A stretch of DNA of 64,000 nucleotides from Cristatella mucedo (GCA_009760855.2 WPIO01000085.1:1296001-1360000), one strand, 5' to 3'. Positions 23,619 through 34,819 are shown, counted from the first letter of the stretch. Program-made: numbers and translations. The notes: a model not told the origin generated them from the letters alone.

Positions 23619-24242
23619 TCAAAGTGCCAGCAGCTCGTCCAGCTCGTCCTCCAGCAGCTTGGAGGAAGCAGCCGTCACTGCAGAGGTGACGGCGGCAGGG
23701 GCTGCAGCAGCAGCAGGCAGGACTTGGGCTGCCGCCGCGGCGCCAGCGACAGCAGCAGCCTGAGGCGGCTGGGCGGCCTGACACGGCAAAGCAGGACGTG
23801 ACGAGACGTCACGATGTTGACCGGCCGCCTCGGGTGGTGCCGACTTCTTGGTCCCATCGGCAGCACCCGAGGCGGCGGTGGCGGCGATCGGCAAGGCGGC
23901 AGTGGTGCCGAGTCGGGCTGAAGCGGCAGAGGCGGCTGCAGCAGCAGGCCGCCACGAACCGCCGCCCACCGATCGCTCGCCACCGCCGCCGCTGCTGCCG
24001 CCGATGGCTGCCAGCGTTTGCTCTACCTCGGCGCCACGGCCAGGCCGAGTGGCTCGCGACGCCGAGTCAGCAGTGGCAGCCGAGTCGGGGCGGGCAAGCC
24101 GATTCGTCGTCGTCGACGACGACGACGAGCCGAGCGCAGCAGCAGACGCCGGCGCGGAGGCAGCGACGACGCCGACGCACCAGAGCCGACGAGCGTCGTC
24201 CACGCCGACGCCATCTCTGCAGGCGCGAGCGCGCAAGTAGTC
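23619..24242 (-). CDS. AVEN: AVEN exon 3 (terminal)
   Basis: 624 nt including the stop TGA at 23621-23619. I chose acceptor GATCGCTGCAG|GACTAC because it has a good pyrimidine tract and keeps phase 0; another CAG 20 nt further in would break the frame. It is rich in Ala, Ser and Gly and ends in LLEDELDELLAL. Confidence 0.7.
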   Translation of the reverse strand, partial: DYLRARACRDGVGVDDARRLWCVGVVAASAPASAAALGSSSSSTTTNRLARPDSAATADSASRATRPGRGAEVEQTLAAIGGSSGGGGERSVGGGSWRPAAAAASAASARLGTTAALPIAATAASGAADGTKKSAPPEAAGQHRDVSSRPALPCQAAQPPQAAAVAGAAAAAQVLPAAAAAPAAVTSAVTAASSKLLEDELDELLAL

Positions 24243-25460
24243 CTGCAGCGATCACGATTGAGAAACGAGGCGATCGACAAGCCGGCAGCAACAGCGGTCG
24301 CACTGCATTGACGTGTCGTGCGGCCAAGGGCTGGCACGAACAGACAGACAGGCACCAAGACACGCGCATATGCGAACAGACAGACAGACAAAGAGAGACG
24401 GACAAGAACCGCCGAACGAGCGCCCATCCTCCAGCGAGTGTCACGGGGCGTCACGTGGGTGTCACGGTGGGTCACGGGGTGTCACGGGGCGCAGCAGCAG
24501 CCGCCGCTGCCGCCAGCCGTTCACCTCGGCTTCATTGTCAAGCAGCAGCCGCACACCGATGGGCAGTCGCTGTACACTGTCCAGCACGGTGGTCAGATCG
24601 ATGAGCTGGAGCCGACCGCTCGGGCTCGACGCTGCTGCCGCCGCTGCCGAAGGCACGCCGACGCCGCTGCTGCCAGCAGCGTCGTCGGCTGCGAATGCAA
24701 ACGGCTTCACGTCGGCGTCCAGCTTCACGTGGGACGCAGCAGTGCCTGCTCGGAGGAGGTGGACCAAGAAGATTAATGAACAAAGTCAAAGGTCGCACGG
24801 CAGCAGCAACAGTGCAACGAGGCAGCAGCAACAGTGTACACACAAACGCTAGCTATTATTATTATATTTACCGTTATTATTATTATTATTACTATTACAA
24901 AAGAGAGAAAGCACTAGCAAGCAGGAGAAAGAAATACCGAGACGGAAAGAGACCGAGGGAGACAGAAAATGAGATAGAGAGAGGGAGGTAGGGAGGGAGA
25001 GACATGGAGACACACACATAGAGAGACAGACAGACAGAGGCATAGTGAGAGACAGAAAGAGAGATAAAGAGAGAGACAGAGACGACTTGCGGCACAACCT
25101 CCCCTGACTTGACCACATTTAAAAAGAACTTTAAAACACTTATTTAGGACAGCATTTGGTGGGTCCCCGTGATTCGTCCTTTATGTGCTTATGCGTGCTG
25201 ACATTGTGCATGCTGCCACTAACCACACTTGCATGCTGACCCTGTGCATGTCACCCCTAACCATATTATTCATTTCGTTTTTTTTTTCAAGCATGATACC
25301 ACTCACCATTCAATCGCGTTTCCCTTTGCAGCAAATATAAAGCGCCTAGAAAGAGATTAAGTTCTCTGAGGGCGCGTTATCAAGTGTATTATTATTATTA
25401 GAGACAGAAAGAGACATAGAGAGAGGCAGAAAAGACAGACAGACAGAGAGAGACAGAGAG

Positions 25461-25511
<51 letters not shown>

Positions 25512-26641
25512 GGGAGAGAGAGGGAGAGAGAGGGAGAGAGAGGGAGAGGAGAGAGAGAGAGACATAGAGCGAGAGTTGGGAGACACGTGGAGAGACAGAG
25601 AGAGACAGAGTCAGAGAGACGTGCAGAGAAACAAATACAATAATGATTGAGAACTGTATACTGGATTGGTGGGTGCTAAGCACCACTAAAGGAACCGTGA
25701 GAAAGGCAGACAGCGGCTGAGTAGGAACGTCTCCGGAATGTGAGAGTGGAGCGAGGGCACTCCTTTGAGCTGAATGCCTGGTACGTGAAGGCATATCTTT
25801 TAAACATCTACTACGTGCTAACTGCATCTAACTAACGTTGTAGAGTTTTGAGGGACCACTTTGGGCAAACCCTGCTAAAACTAGAGCTATGTGTCAGTCC
25901 AGACGAGATCGAATGTCAAATCTTGGGAAGAACCGCTCTTAGGCTGCGTCGTACACCACTAGGCTGGATTCGAGAGGAGACCAGAGGAGAGATTAGTCAA
26001 GATGAATCTCTCCTGGTCAAAGAAGCCGTGCAGCAGCAGCAGCAGCACCGCACGGCACGCACTGACATATGACACCGGCCCAAGGCGCTAAAACAGCCGA
26101 CCTCGGTGCCACCGCAGGTGCTATTTAAGCAGGACCAATCGGTGCCGGGAGGTGACCCCAGGTGCCGTGAGGTCGACGCACAGACAGCCGCGAGTTCGTT
26201 GCTCGTCCTCGGCCTACGCATCAAAGTCGACAAGTCGCAGGCGATGGCAGCAGCAGCACAAACCGGGAGCAGGTGATAGTGGGGGGGGGGAGGAGGAGGT
26301 CTGAAGGGGTAGCTCCCCGAACCTGCACGCTGCAGGACGTCGTTGAAGTCGTCTCCCTCACTGGAGAGCGACGACGGCTCGGTGCAGTATCGGCCCCAGT
26401 TGCTGCCGACCTCGCGTCGGCGATACGCCGCCGCCCGCTGCCGGCCGCGGTCATCGTCGTCCGAGCCTCCGGCGACGTTGCCTTCGTCGCCAAGGTCGCC
26501 GTCATCGTCGCCTGCCACTTCCGCGCGACCGCCGCGGCCGCCGCGGTGACGGTGGCCGCCGCCTCCACGGCCGCGCCGATGGCCGCCGCCGCCTCCCCGG
26601 CGCAGGTCCTTGACTGGTCGCATATCCATGACAACGGGCAT
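23619..26641 (-). CDS. AVEN: AVEN (apoptosis and caspase activation inhibitor) homologue, three exons
   Basis: Predicted joining of 26641-26323, 24745-24525 and 24242-23619 gives 387 residues, against 362 in human. AVEN binds Bcl-xL/Apaf-1, and its RG-rich end binds G-quadruplex RNA (family knowledge). Residues 14-39 are RG-rich; 44-64 are acidic. REVGSNWGRY (76-85) matches the family KIVSNWDRY box. GDDFNDVLQRAG (96-107) matches GTDFSVLLSSAG. VKPFAF (119-124) and LDSVQRLPIGVRL (161-173) follow, the latter like LVRALQELPLCLRL. LLEDELDELLAL is the C-terminus and matches LEEELDLLLNL. The middle of exon 3 is Ala/Ser-rich low complexity. The start is the first ATG after an in-frame TGA. The human protein continues some 70 residues further to a second acidic EELEDWLDSM box, which I do not find here. 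The boundaries keep phase, but none is confirmed by a transcript. Confidence 0.82.
24525..24745 (-). CDS. AVEN: AVEN exon 2
   Basis: 221 nt. The acceptor is CCTCCTCCGAGCAG|GCACTG and the donor GCCGAG|GTGAAC. It completes the split glycine codon and ends in phase 0. It encodes the VKPFAF and LDSVQRLPIGVRL motifs. Confidence 0.78.
24895..25090. repeat. (GA)n-rich degenerate microsatellite in AVEN intron 1
   Basis: GAGAGACAGA-type imperfect purine repeat, preceded by a TTATTATTA run at 24853-24895. It lies inside AVEN intron 1. Confidence 0.85.
25098..25395 (+). mobile_element. family-1 LINE 3' end inside AVEN intron 1
   Basis: It starts at CCCCTGACTTGACCACATTT, runs through TGTGCATGCTGCCACTAACC and GCGCCTAGAAAGAGATTAAG, and ends in (TTA)n near 25398. 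It is antisense to AVEN, 5' truncated and non-coding. Confidence 0.88.
25396..25640. repeat. (GA)n and (GGGAGA)n microsatellite
   Basis: A purine-only tract with GA dinucleotides at 25468-25500, GGGAGAGAGA units at 25500-25548 and GACAGA variants. It follows the LINE tail directly. Confidence 0.92.
26323..26641 (-). CDS. AVEN: AVEN exon 1
   Basis: 106 codons plus one base. It carries the RG-rich N-terminus, the acidic stretch and the SNWGRY box. An in-frame TGA lies directly upstream of the ATG. The donor is GTGCAG|GTTCGG (intron starts at 26322), phase 1. Confidence 0.8.
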
Positions 26642-26725
26642 TCAACCTTTCTGAAAACCAATGCCGACGACGGCGAGGGTGAACGGGAAAAGCACGCGTT
26701 CCACCCCGGCCAGAACAGAAAGGCG

Positions 26726-26727
<2 letters not shown>

Positions 26728-26800
<73 letters not shown>
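26728..26800. repeat. (GA)n microsatellite upstream of AVEN
   Basis: About 70 bp of pure GA, 87 bp upstream of the AVEN start codon, so probably in the 5' UTR or core promoter. Confidence 0.95.
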
Positions 26801-26805
<5 letters not shown>

Positions 26806-27769
26806 CGCTGAGCCAGCGGCAGCTGAAGACGACGTGCGCTTTTGCTCTGCCTAAACTAGAGGCCGGGAGAAGGATTCGCTCCAAATCGTCGCGGCAACTA
26901 CGCGGCGGCTCCGGCGGCAGCGCTCGCGGCAGGCAGCGCAGCCGTCCGTCAATCGCCGCCCTTTCCTAGTCACTTCCTTCCACCGCTCCTGTTTCGGCCC
27001 AAGTATCGCAAACTTCCGCAATGCACCGTTGGCCACCGAATTCGCAGTGACATCCGCGCACGATTTGACGACGACATGCCAGAACTCCGTCGCTGAGACA
27101 GCACAGTCCGCGCGGCTCGCTGTGCCCTTACGGGCGGCGCACGGGCGCCGAGGCACAACGCTACGCAGACATTTTCAAAAAAAACGGGCAAGCTTCTGAC
27201 GCCTCAGCGACAGCGAGCCGCGTCGATGACGGCAAGGCGACTCCTAACCTTGACCTTGCGCAGCTCAACCACTCCGAGTGCTTAAACTCACGTTTGCAGA
27301 GCCCGCTTCGTAGGTCCGCAAGGATAGCCAGCTCGCGCGAGCTAGATCCTTGCGCGGAAGCGAAAACAAATGGATTCACTAGAACATATCCGGTGCATGC
27401 ACTTCCGACCGCCGCTCTGTGTGGCGCTCAGCGCTCGTTCCCTGGGCATCCATTGGCCGAAGAGTTGCCCGCGCGCGCGTCTTAAGACGTAGCCTTTGGC
27501 CATTAGTCTTTAGCCTCCAAACGGCTTCCGAACTGTGCGCATGGAGACGCGGGAGGCGACGGCGAAAAATCTCAGGAAAGATATCACTACGCTTCGTGCG
27601 GCTTCTGCTATCCGTCTGCTATTGCTCCGCGCGCGTGTCCGTCCACAGATTACTTGGATCTCTTTTGCATCCTTGGATCTCTTTTGCCTCTTTCAGCCTC
27701 GAAAATCGCAACTTCCGGCCAGATAACAATGCTATAATTATCGTTACACTTCAATAGCGCCAGAAGGAC

Positions 27770-27770
<1 letters not shown>
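26801..27770. other. GC-rich flank upstream of AVEN, no gene assigned
   Basis: GC-rich sequence that probably holds the AVEN promoter. Frames on both strands lack recognisable domains. Confidence 0.35.
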
Positions 27771-28075
<305 letters not shown>

Positions 28076-28763
28076 CACTTCGCACAAACTAGGGAGGATG
28101 CACGATCAACGGAGTGGCGACAGCTACCTACACGAGCCTAGCGCCGGCGTCACGTGTCTGGTGTCACGTGTCAATGTCACGTGCCTTGCGGTGCTACTGC
28201 ACTCTTGGCGGCCAAGGGCGCCTACATTCGAGACTCGCATTCGTTCGAAGGCCGCTCTGGAGTGGAGAACCGGAAGCTGGCGCATTGTCGCGACCTTTGA
28301 ACTCTGGAGCTATTTCCTCTTCTTAAGGTTGTCCGACTATTTCGCGGCCAGCGCTCCAGTGGCACTGGATGAAACTAGAAAGACGTGATATGAGAGTTGA
28401 TACGTGATATGAAACTTGAAAGACATGATTTGATAAACAGACGCGCGGGTTATTCTATGTAGAAATGGGTGCAGCATTGATTTTAAAACACGTCAGCATC
28501 CCATACTCAAGAAATTGCTCTGAACGCTACAATATGACTCATGTCAACGAACGTTGGCCATTTTTATTTTGCCCGCGGAGTGTACGTGACGAGCCCCGGG
28601 GTTTTGATTGGTCGGCTGAATAAGCAAGGAGCCGAAAAGTAGAGACATATTCTCCTCTCTTTATGCGAGTCTCCAGACTCGGCTTCTCTCCCCCAAAATG
28701 CTGTGATGCACAATGACGTAGTCGCCCAAATCTGTCGCGAAAACATGTGCACAATCTGTGGGA

Positions 28764-28927
28764 GAACGTGCACGGTTATATGCGCAAGGCACGCTGGAAA
28801 ACTTGCACGGTTGTATACGTAAGGCATGTCGGAAAACGTGCAAGGTTATACACGCAAGGCACGCTGGAAAACGTGCACGTGCAATATACGCGAATATACG
28901 CGATATATACGCGAATTACGCGAATAG
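28764..28927. repeat. 35-bp tandem repeats followed by ATACGCGA repeats
   Basis: Three 35-bp units (28764, 28799, 28834) share AAAACGTGCACGGTTATA and GCAAGGCACGCTGG, and a fourth partial unit follows. It passes into short AT(A)TACGCGA repeats at 28883-28927. Confidence 0.88.
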
Positions 28928-29255
28928 GACGATGGAGCCATGTGCTAGCGCGCCCGCGTGCGTACACAGCGAGGGACAAAGGCACACAACCTGGCGCACA
29001 TTGTGGTGCTTAAGAGGCGTAAAATAAGATTAGGAAAGAAGGCAGGCGATGGAGGAAAGTCGCGCATGCTCAGCGCACTGCACTTTCAGCGAAACGACGG
29101 TCGAGAACGCGATGAGATTGGCTTATTCAGCTGCCGTCACCCGTCGGGCTGGGCATAATTTTCATTGAAATTTTTCGTCCGAAATTATTAACTTGGTAAA
29201 TTTACTCTTACTTCTGAATTCATAAGTCGCTTGTCCAGAACTTGAATACGCTCTT
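28928..29255. other. no gene seen
   Basis: Short unassigned stretch between repeats. Confidence 0.4.
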
Positions 29256-29339
29256 CCTTCCTCTCTCTCCCTCTATATGTGTATATATACATATATATAT
29301 ATTTACCTATTTATTTATATTTATATGGGTATATACATC

Positions 29340-29485
29340 ATCGAGCTGATTTGGTCCAGCGGTTAAGGTGCTCGCCCCGACGAAGGCCTTGCTGAGGTCG
29401 TGGGCTCAAGCCCCAAGGCATTTGTGAAGCGTCTGAATTAGAGATTAAGTTCTCTTGTGGCGCCATGCAAACGAATTATATATCT
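29340..29485 (+). mobile_element. family-I tRNA-derived SINE, well preserved
   Basis: It reads TTTGGTCCAGCGGTTAAGG (A box), CTCGCCCCGACGAAGG, GTCGTGGGCTCAAGCCCC (B box), then GAGATTAAGTTCTCTTGTGG and CGCCATGCAAACGAATTATA. The final part equals the family-1 LINE 3' terminus. Confidence 0.82.
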
Positions 29486-29604
29486 ACGTATATTTCTTCT
29501 CTCTATCTGTCTCCGGAAGTCTGTTAGCTAACGTATGCACTCCAAAAGCTGCTTAGATTTTGAGTGTGAGCTACAGAAGATTTTCCTGCGTAAAACCCAA
29601 TTTG

Positions 29605-29733
29605 TGGTTGTGTGCTCTCTCTCTCTATCTCTTTTTATCTCTTAATCTCTCTCTATCTCTGTCTCTGTCTCTGTCTCTGTCTCTCTCTCTGTCTCTCTCT
29701 CTCTCTTTATCTCTCTCTCTCTCTCTCCCTTTG

Positions 29734-29816
<83 letters not shown>

Positions 29817-30110
29817 CTCTTTATCTCTCCTTATCTCTCTCTATCTTTGTCTCTCTCTCTCTATATATATATATATTTATTTATATATATACATCTTTTT
29901 ATCTCTTTATCTCTCTCTCTCTCTCTCACTTTATCTCTGTATATCTCTCTCTCACTTTATCTCTGTATATATATATATCTATCTCTGTCAATCTATCTAT
30001 CTCTCCCTATATATATATATATATCTCCCTCTATATATGTATATATATATATATATAATATGTATATATATATATATATATCTCTCTCTCTCTCTACCTC
30101 TATCTATCTA

Positions 30111-30191
<81 letters not shown>

Positions 30192-30210
30192 CTCTATCTA
30201 TCTATCTCTT
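29605..30210. repeat. compound (CT)n/(TA)n microsatellite, 600 bp
   Basis: Blocks of CT and CTGT alternate with long TA runs (29750-29812, 30036-30080) and ATCT tetranucleotides. Confidence 0.96.
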
Positions 30211-30521
30211 TATCTCTCGCTCAGTTCGTCGTCGTCTGCTGCTGCTCCCTCTCTATCTCGCTCAGCTGTCGCCACGGCTCGCGGGAATGCTCTCGTGGGA
30301 ATGTAATCGCGCGGCGGCCGAGAGCTGAGAAAACTGATACGATAAACAGTCAGTTGGCCCGTCTGTGAAGCGTTCGCGTGCAGAATTACACGATTACGTT
30401 TCTTGTCCGGTCACGCCATGGTGGCGTATCGGTCGTCGTAGAATTGTCCATTTTTCGTCCCATTCACTTCCAGAATAATAGCGCTAGGATTTGGGAGAGC
30501 GAGAGAAAGAGAGATAAACAG

Positions 30522-31292
30522 ATCAGACAGACCAGACAGACCAGACAGACCAGACAGACCAGACAGACCAGACAAACAGACCAGACAGACCAGACAGACC
30601 AGACAGACCAGACAGACCAGACAGACCAGACAGACCAGACAGACCAGACAGACCAGACAGACCAGACAGACCAGACAGACCAGACAGACCAGACAGACCA
30701 GACAGACCAGACAGACCAGACAGACCAGACAGACCAGACAGACCAGACAGACCAGACAGACCAGACAGACAGACAGACCAGACAGACCAGACAGACCAGA
30801 CAGACCAGACAGACCAGACAGACCAGACAGACCCGCCCACCCACACAGACCAGACAGACCAGACAGACCAGACAGACCAGACAGACCAGACAGACCAAAC
30901 AGACAGAACAGACAAGCCAGACAGACCAGACCAGACAGACCAGACAGACCAGACAGACCAGACAGACCAGACAGACCAGACAGACCAGACAGACCAGACA
31001 GACCAGACAGACCAGACAGACCAGACAGACCAGACAGACCAGACAGACAGACCAGACAGACCAGACAGACCAGACAGACCAGACAGACCAGACAGACCAG
31101 ACAGACCAGACAGACCAGACAGACCAGACAGACCAGACAGACCAGACAGACCAGACCAGACAGACCAGACAGACCAGACAGACCAGACAGACCAGACAGA
31201 CCAGACAGACCAGACAGACCAGACAGACCAGACAGACCAGACAGACCAGACAGACCAGACAGACCAGACAGACCAGACAGACCAGACAGACA
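30522..31292. repeat. 9-bp minisatellite (ACCAGACAG)n, about 85 copies
   Basis: 770 bp of a 9-bp unit. Most copies are exact. Phase breaks are made by AGACAGACAG insertions (30767, 31046) and by an AGACC deletion. A diverged block, CCCGCCCACCCACACAG, lies at 30831-30847. A 9-bp period equals three codons, so several frames stay open (Thr-Asp-Gln on plus), but this is a mechanical effect. Confidence 0.97.
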
Positions 31293-32019
31293 GATAGACA
31301 AAAAGAGTACGGACGACGAAGCAGTAGACGACGATGACGAAGAGCCGACGAAGAAACGCGAGCGCTGCCAAGCAACCGCTGCGAGCGATCGCCTCGCTGT
31401 GCACGACTGCCGACAGGCCGTCGACGCGCCACGTACCATCGCCCGAAAGGCCGCCGACCGTTCACGACGGACGTCGCGTATTCGCGCCGTCTGCAGCAGC
31501 GGGGACGACCGACGGCGGCGCCGCTGCCGGCACTGGCGCTCGTGCAGCCGAACCACGCCGCCGCCGCCGCTGGCCGCGTTTGGTACCGCCTGCGAGGTGC
31601 GAACGCACCCGTCGTGGCATTACGGATGTCCGTGCCGAGGCAATAGCTATCGGAGATAGATGTTCCAGTCTATTCTCTTCTGCTTTCGATCGCGAGCGTG
31701 CGCTTGCGAATCGTGGCAGTGCAGGGACGAACGCCGAAACCGCTTGGAGTCAAAGCCAGGATCGCAGACGTCGTCTGCTCTAGCTCTCACGCGATCAGGT
31801 CCTACAGTTTCGCAGCACTACCGGCGAAAGCCGATGCGACCCGCCGTCGGCAAGAGCCGCGAGGCGGTGACGGAGGCTGTGGCGAGCAATATTTATTTAT
31901 TTATTTATTTATTCATATCTGTAACTTTTTCCATCTCTTTATTTCTGTCTCTCTCAATATATTTCACTCAATCTCCCCGTCTCACTGTTTCTATCTGTTT
32001 CTATTCATTCTTCTCTAGC
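31293..32019. other. GC-rich sequence, no gene assigned
   Basis: 31320-31790 is GC-rich and open in several frames on both strands, but no domain is recognisable. Confidence 0.35.
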
Positions 32020-32110
32020 TATTGCATTTCACTTTGCAGCAAACGTAAAGCGAGTAGAGAGAGATTAAGTTCTCTGAGGGCGCTTTATCAAGTGAATTAT
32101 TATTATTAAT
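32020..32110 (+). mobile_element. family-1 LINE 3' terminus
   Basis: It reads TTTGCAGCAAACGTAAAGCG, AGAGATTAAGTTCTCTGAGG, GCGCTTTATCAAGTG and a (TTA)n tail. Confidence 0.85.
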
Positions 32111-33300
32111 TACTATTATTATCTACATAACTCCATACCTCTCTATATACTTATCTACCTATCTCGCTCTCTTTCTCTTCGATTGATCTATCGATTGATC
32201 TATTGACCTATCTGTCGATCTATCTATCTCGCGCTCTCTCGCTCGATTTTTCTCGCTCTTTCCTTTCTTCTCTCTTTCTCCCCGTCGCTCTTTCTTTCTC
32301 TATTGTCATATCACTTTCACTATATATTTCCCTATACTGTCACCAGCGCGCTATCGTAACTGTGCCGCCGCCGAGTGCACGCACACGCGCCGCCGCCGCG
32401 CCGAGCGTTGCGGCGCGAATTGTCTCGCGCTTCGCCGATGGTAGACGGTACTTATTATATACTTATTATACTTATTATTATATTATTATACTTATTATTA
32501 TATACTTATTATGCTTATTATTATATACTTATTATATACTTATATTGGTACTTATTACAGTATTATAGCGAAGACGGTAGATGCCGCGGCGTGCTGTCGC
32601 GTGCCCTTCCGTCAGCCGCGTCACTGCACTTAGCGACGCCCGGCGGCTAAGAAGTGTCGTCGCGGCGGACGACTCGACGGCGTGGAGCGAAAGTCGCAGT
32701 CGGCGGCGGCCGCCGCCGCACGGGGCTCGCGGGAGCGCCCGCCTCGCGAGCGCGCGTGCGCGCCGCCGCAGCCACGAAGCGCAGCGACGCCGGATTAGTC
32801 TCGCGCTCGCGCTGAGCTCGTGCGGCGGCGGCGGCAGGGCTGCGGCGGCGGCGGCGGCGGTGGGACCGGCGGGGGCGGGGCGGGGCGGGGCGGGGCGGGG
32901 GCACGATGAGCGAGCGGCGCCGACGGGATGACTCAGCGATCGCCCCGCGGAGTCCACGTCAGGAGTCCGGGCGCAGGAGCCTCGCGGCTCTGCGCCCGGA
33001 ACCGGACTCCAATCCGAGCCGCCGGTAGGCGGCTCGGGTGGGTAATTTGAACCGACCGCACGGCACCGCAGAGCGGCTATCTCACCGCTCCGCGTCCGCC
33101 GTCGCGGCGACGTGTCAGCGACACCGCAGGTTATTATCTCTGCCTCCTCGCGCGTGTGCGCGCGAGTACGCGACTCCGCATCGTACGCAGCGTTAGTTAG
33201 TTAGCAGACTAATCTCTCAGCCGCCGCGGCCGCTCTTTTGCCTACGACTGATTTATTGCGGACCTACAAGCTTATGGGCCGGTGGCGTTTGCGATCACGT
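32111..33300. other. simple repeats then GC-rich sequence, no gene assigned
   Basis: 32130-32340 is a TCTA/CTCT-rich patch, and 32450-32560 holds TTATTATATAC-type repeats. 32560-33200 is very GC-rich, with GGGGC runs at 32871-32902 that could form a G-quadruplex, and inverted repeats near 32960-33035 (GGAGTCC..CGGGCGCAG; CCGAGCCGCC). Confidence 0.45.
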
Positions 33301-33309
33301 TAGTGCCGC

Positions 33310-33426
<117 letters not shown>

Positions 33427-33443
33427 CCTGATTGCGGCTGGCC

Positions 33444-33487
33444 TACTCAGCCTCCCTTCGCGACGCGTCGCGAAGGGAGGCTGAGTA
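33444..33487. repeat. perfect 44-bp palindrome
   Basis: Every base from 33444 to 33487 pairs with its mirror around ACGCGT, with no spacer. Imperfect pairing continues outward (GATTGC..CTGGC against GCCAGCAATC) to about 33430-33497. Confidence 0.95.
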
Positions 33488-33499
33488 CGCCAGCAATCC

Positions 33500-34815
33500 T
33501 CCCATCGCGACGCGTCGCGCGCGCGCGCGTCGCTCAGTGAGGCTCCCGTTGCTCGAGTCGATAGCAGGTTTTTGCGATGTTTCGCCCCGCAGCTCAGCTA
33601 TCAGCTCTCGGCGCTCGGACCGACACTCGGAGCCTAACAGCGCGCGGCGGAACTCAAAACGCCCAACCACCCACCCCGCCTGCGGAAATCTCTGCCGCAG
33701 CCCTACGCCGCCTACATGGCGGCGCCTAAATATACGCCGCCGAAATCTAAGCCGCAGCTACGCCGCCTTAATCTACGCAGCCTAAATGGCGGCCGCTTCC
33801 CTTCCACTTACGCCGAGAACAAAATCGCGCGCGCTATACAAGCGATTGCCGCCATTGTCGCAAGGCCCTCCCCCCCCCCCGCCGCCGCTTCGACAATGTG
33901 GCGTTAGGCTCACCAGAAGTTGGTCTGCAGCGCACGCTCTTAAGTCCAAGCTGCTTTCGGTACCGCGAACAAGGCGCATGCAGACAGGCGGCGCTGACAG
34001 CAGCCCGCATCTCGCGCGCAGACTACGAGAGAGAGGTTCACATGCGAACTGCTCGTCCGAATGGGTGGGGCAATGGCGGAGAAAGTGACTAGCTGCAGGA
34101 GAAGCGTTGCACGGCGACGCGTGACGGTCGCTGCGCGACAGCAAGCCCGCTGCCACGCGACGGTCCGTGAACGACAGCGAGCCTTCTGCCCCCTACGACT
34201 GCAGAGCGAACGCTTACGCCGCCAACGACCACGGCAGCGCGCTAGCGCGCTCCGGCATTTCCGGTTCTGTTCAGGTTCTGTCTGACACATTTATTGCGTA
34301 CGCAAGCGTTTCGCTGGAAGCGTGCGCAAAGGCCGCGCGCCCGTGCGCTTGCGTCGGGCGGCCGATGCAACGCTGAAGGCGTCGCCGCAGCCGCCAGGCG
34401 AGCTCGAGCGCTTCGCGGGGGAGGAGGGGGGAAGGGGGTAGGGGGAGGGGCGGCGGCGCTCGTTCGTCAGCTGCAGCCCGTCCGGCGTGCAGCCCCGAGT
34501 TCAACTCCTTCGTATGTCAATTTTAATTTTAATTCTAAAATTAAATTATTAATCATTAAAAAATGATAATCATGTTAAACACTTATTAAATACTTGTGGA
34601 TATTAGCCTGACATCGATCGATCGCGTCTCGTCGTCAAAAGGAAAAGTGGGGAGTCACAGAGCTGCAACGCTTCGAGCGAGTCGCTCTGGGAGCGGCGGT
34701 GGCGGCTCCGAGCGCCGAGGCCAAAGAGAGGAGAGAGCACTGAGTCAGCGAGCGGTCAGTTTCGGCACGTGACGCGACAGCGAAGGTGGCGGCTGGCGGG
34801 GCGGTCGCGGCTGGA
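33500..34815. other. GC-rich sequence, no gene assigned
   Basis: Strongly CpG-rich, with a G-rich run at 34417-34450. Many GC-driven frames are open but no domain is recognisable. 34500-34640 is AT-rich. Confidence 0.35.
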
Positions 34816-34819
34816 TTTG

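Noticed and set aside
30378-31556. Frames of 290-380 codons on both strands over the 9-bp array
   Set aside because: A 9-bp unit without stops keeps all frames open; composition is purely the repeat.
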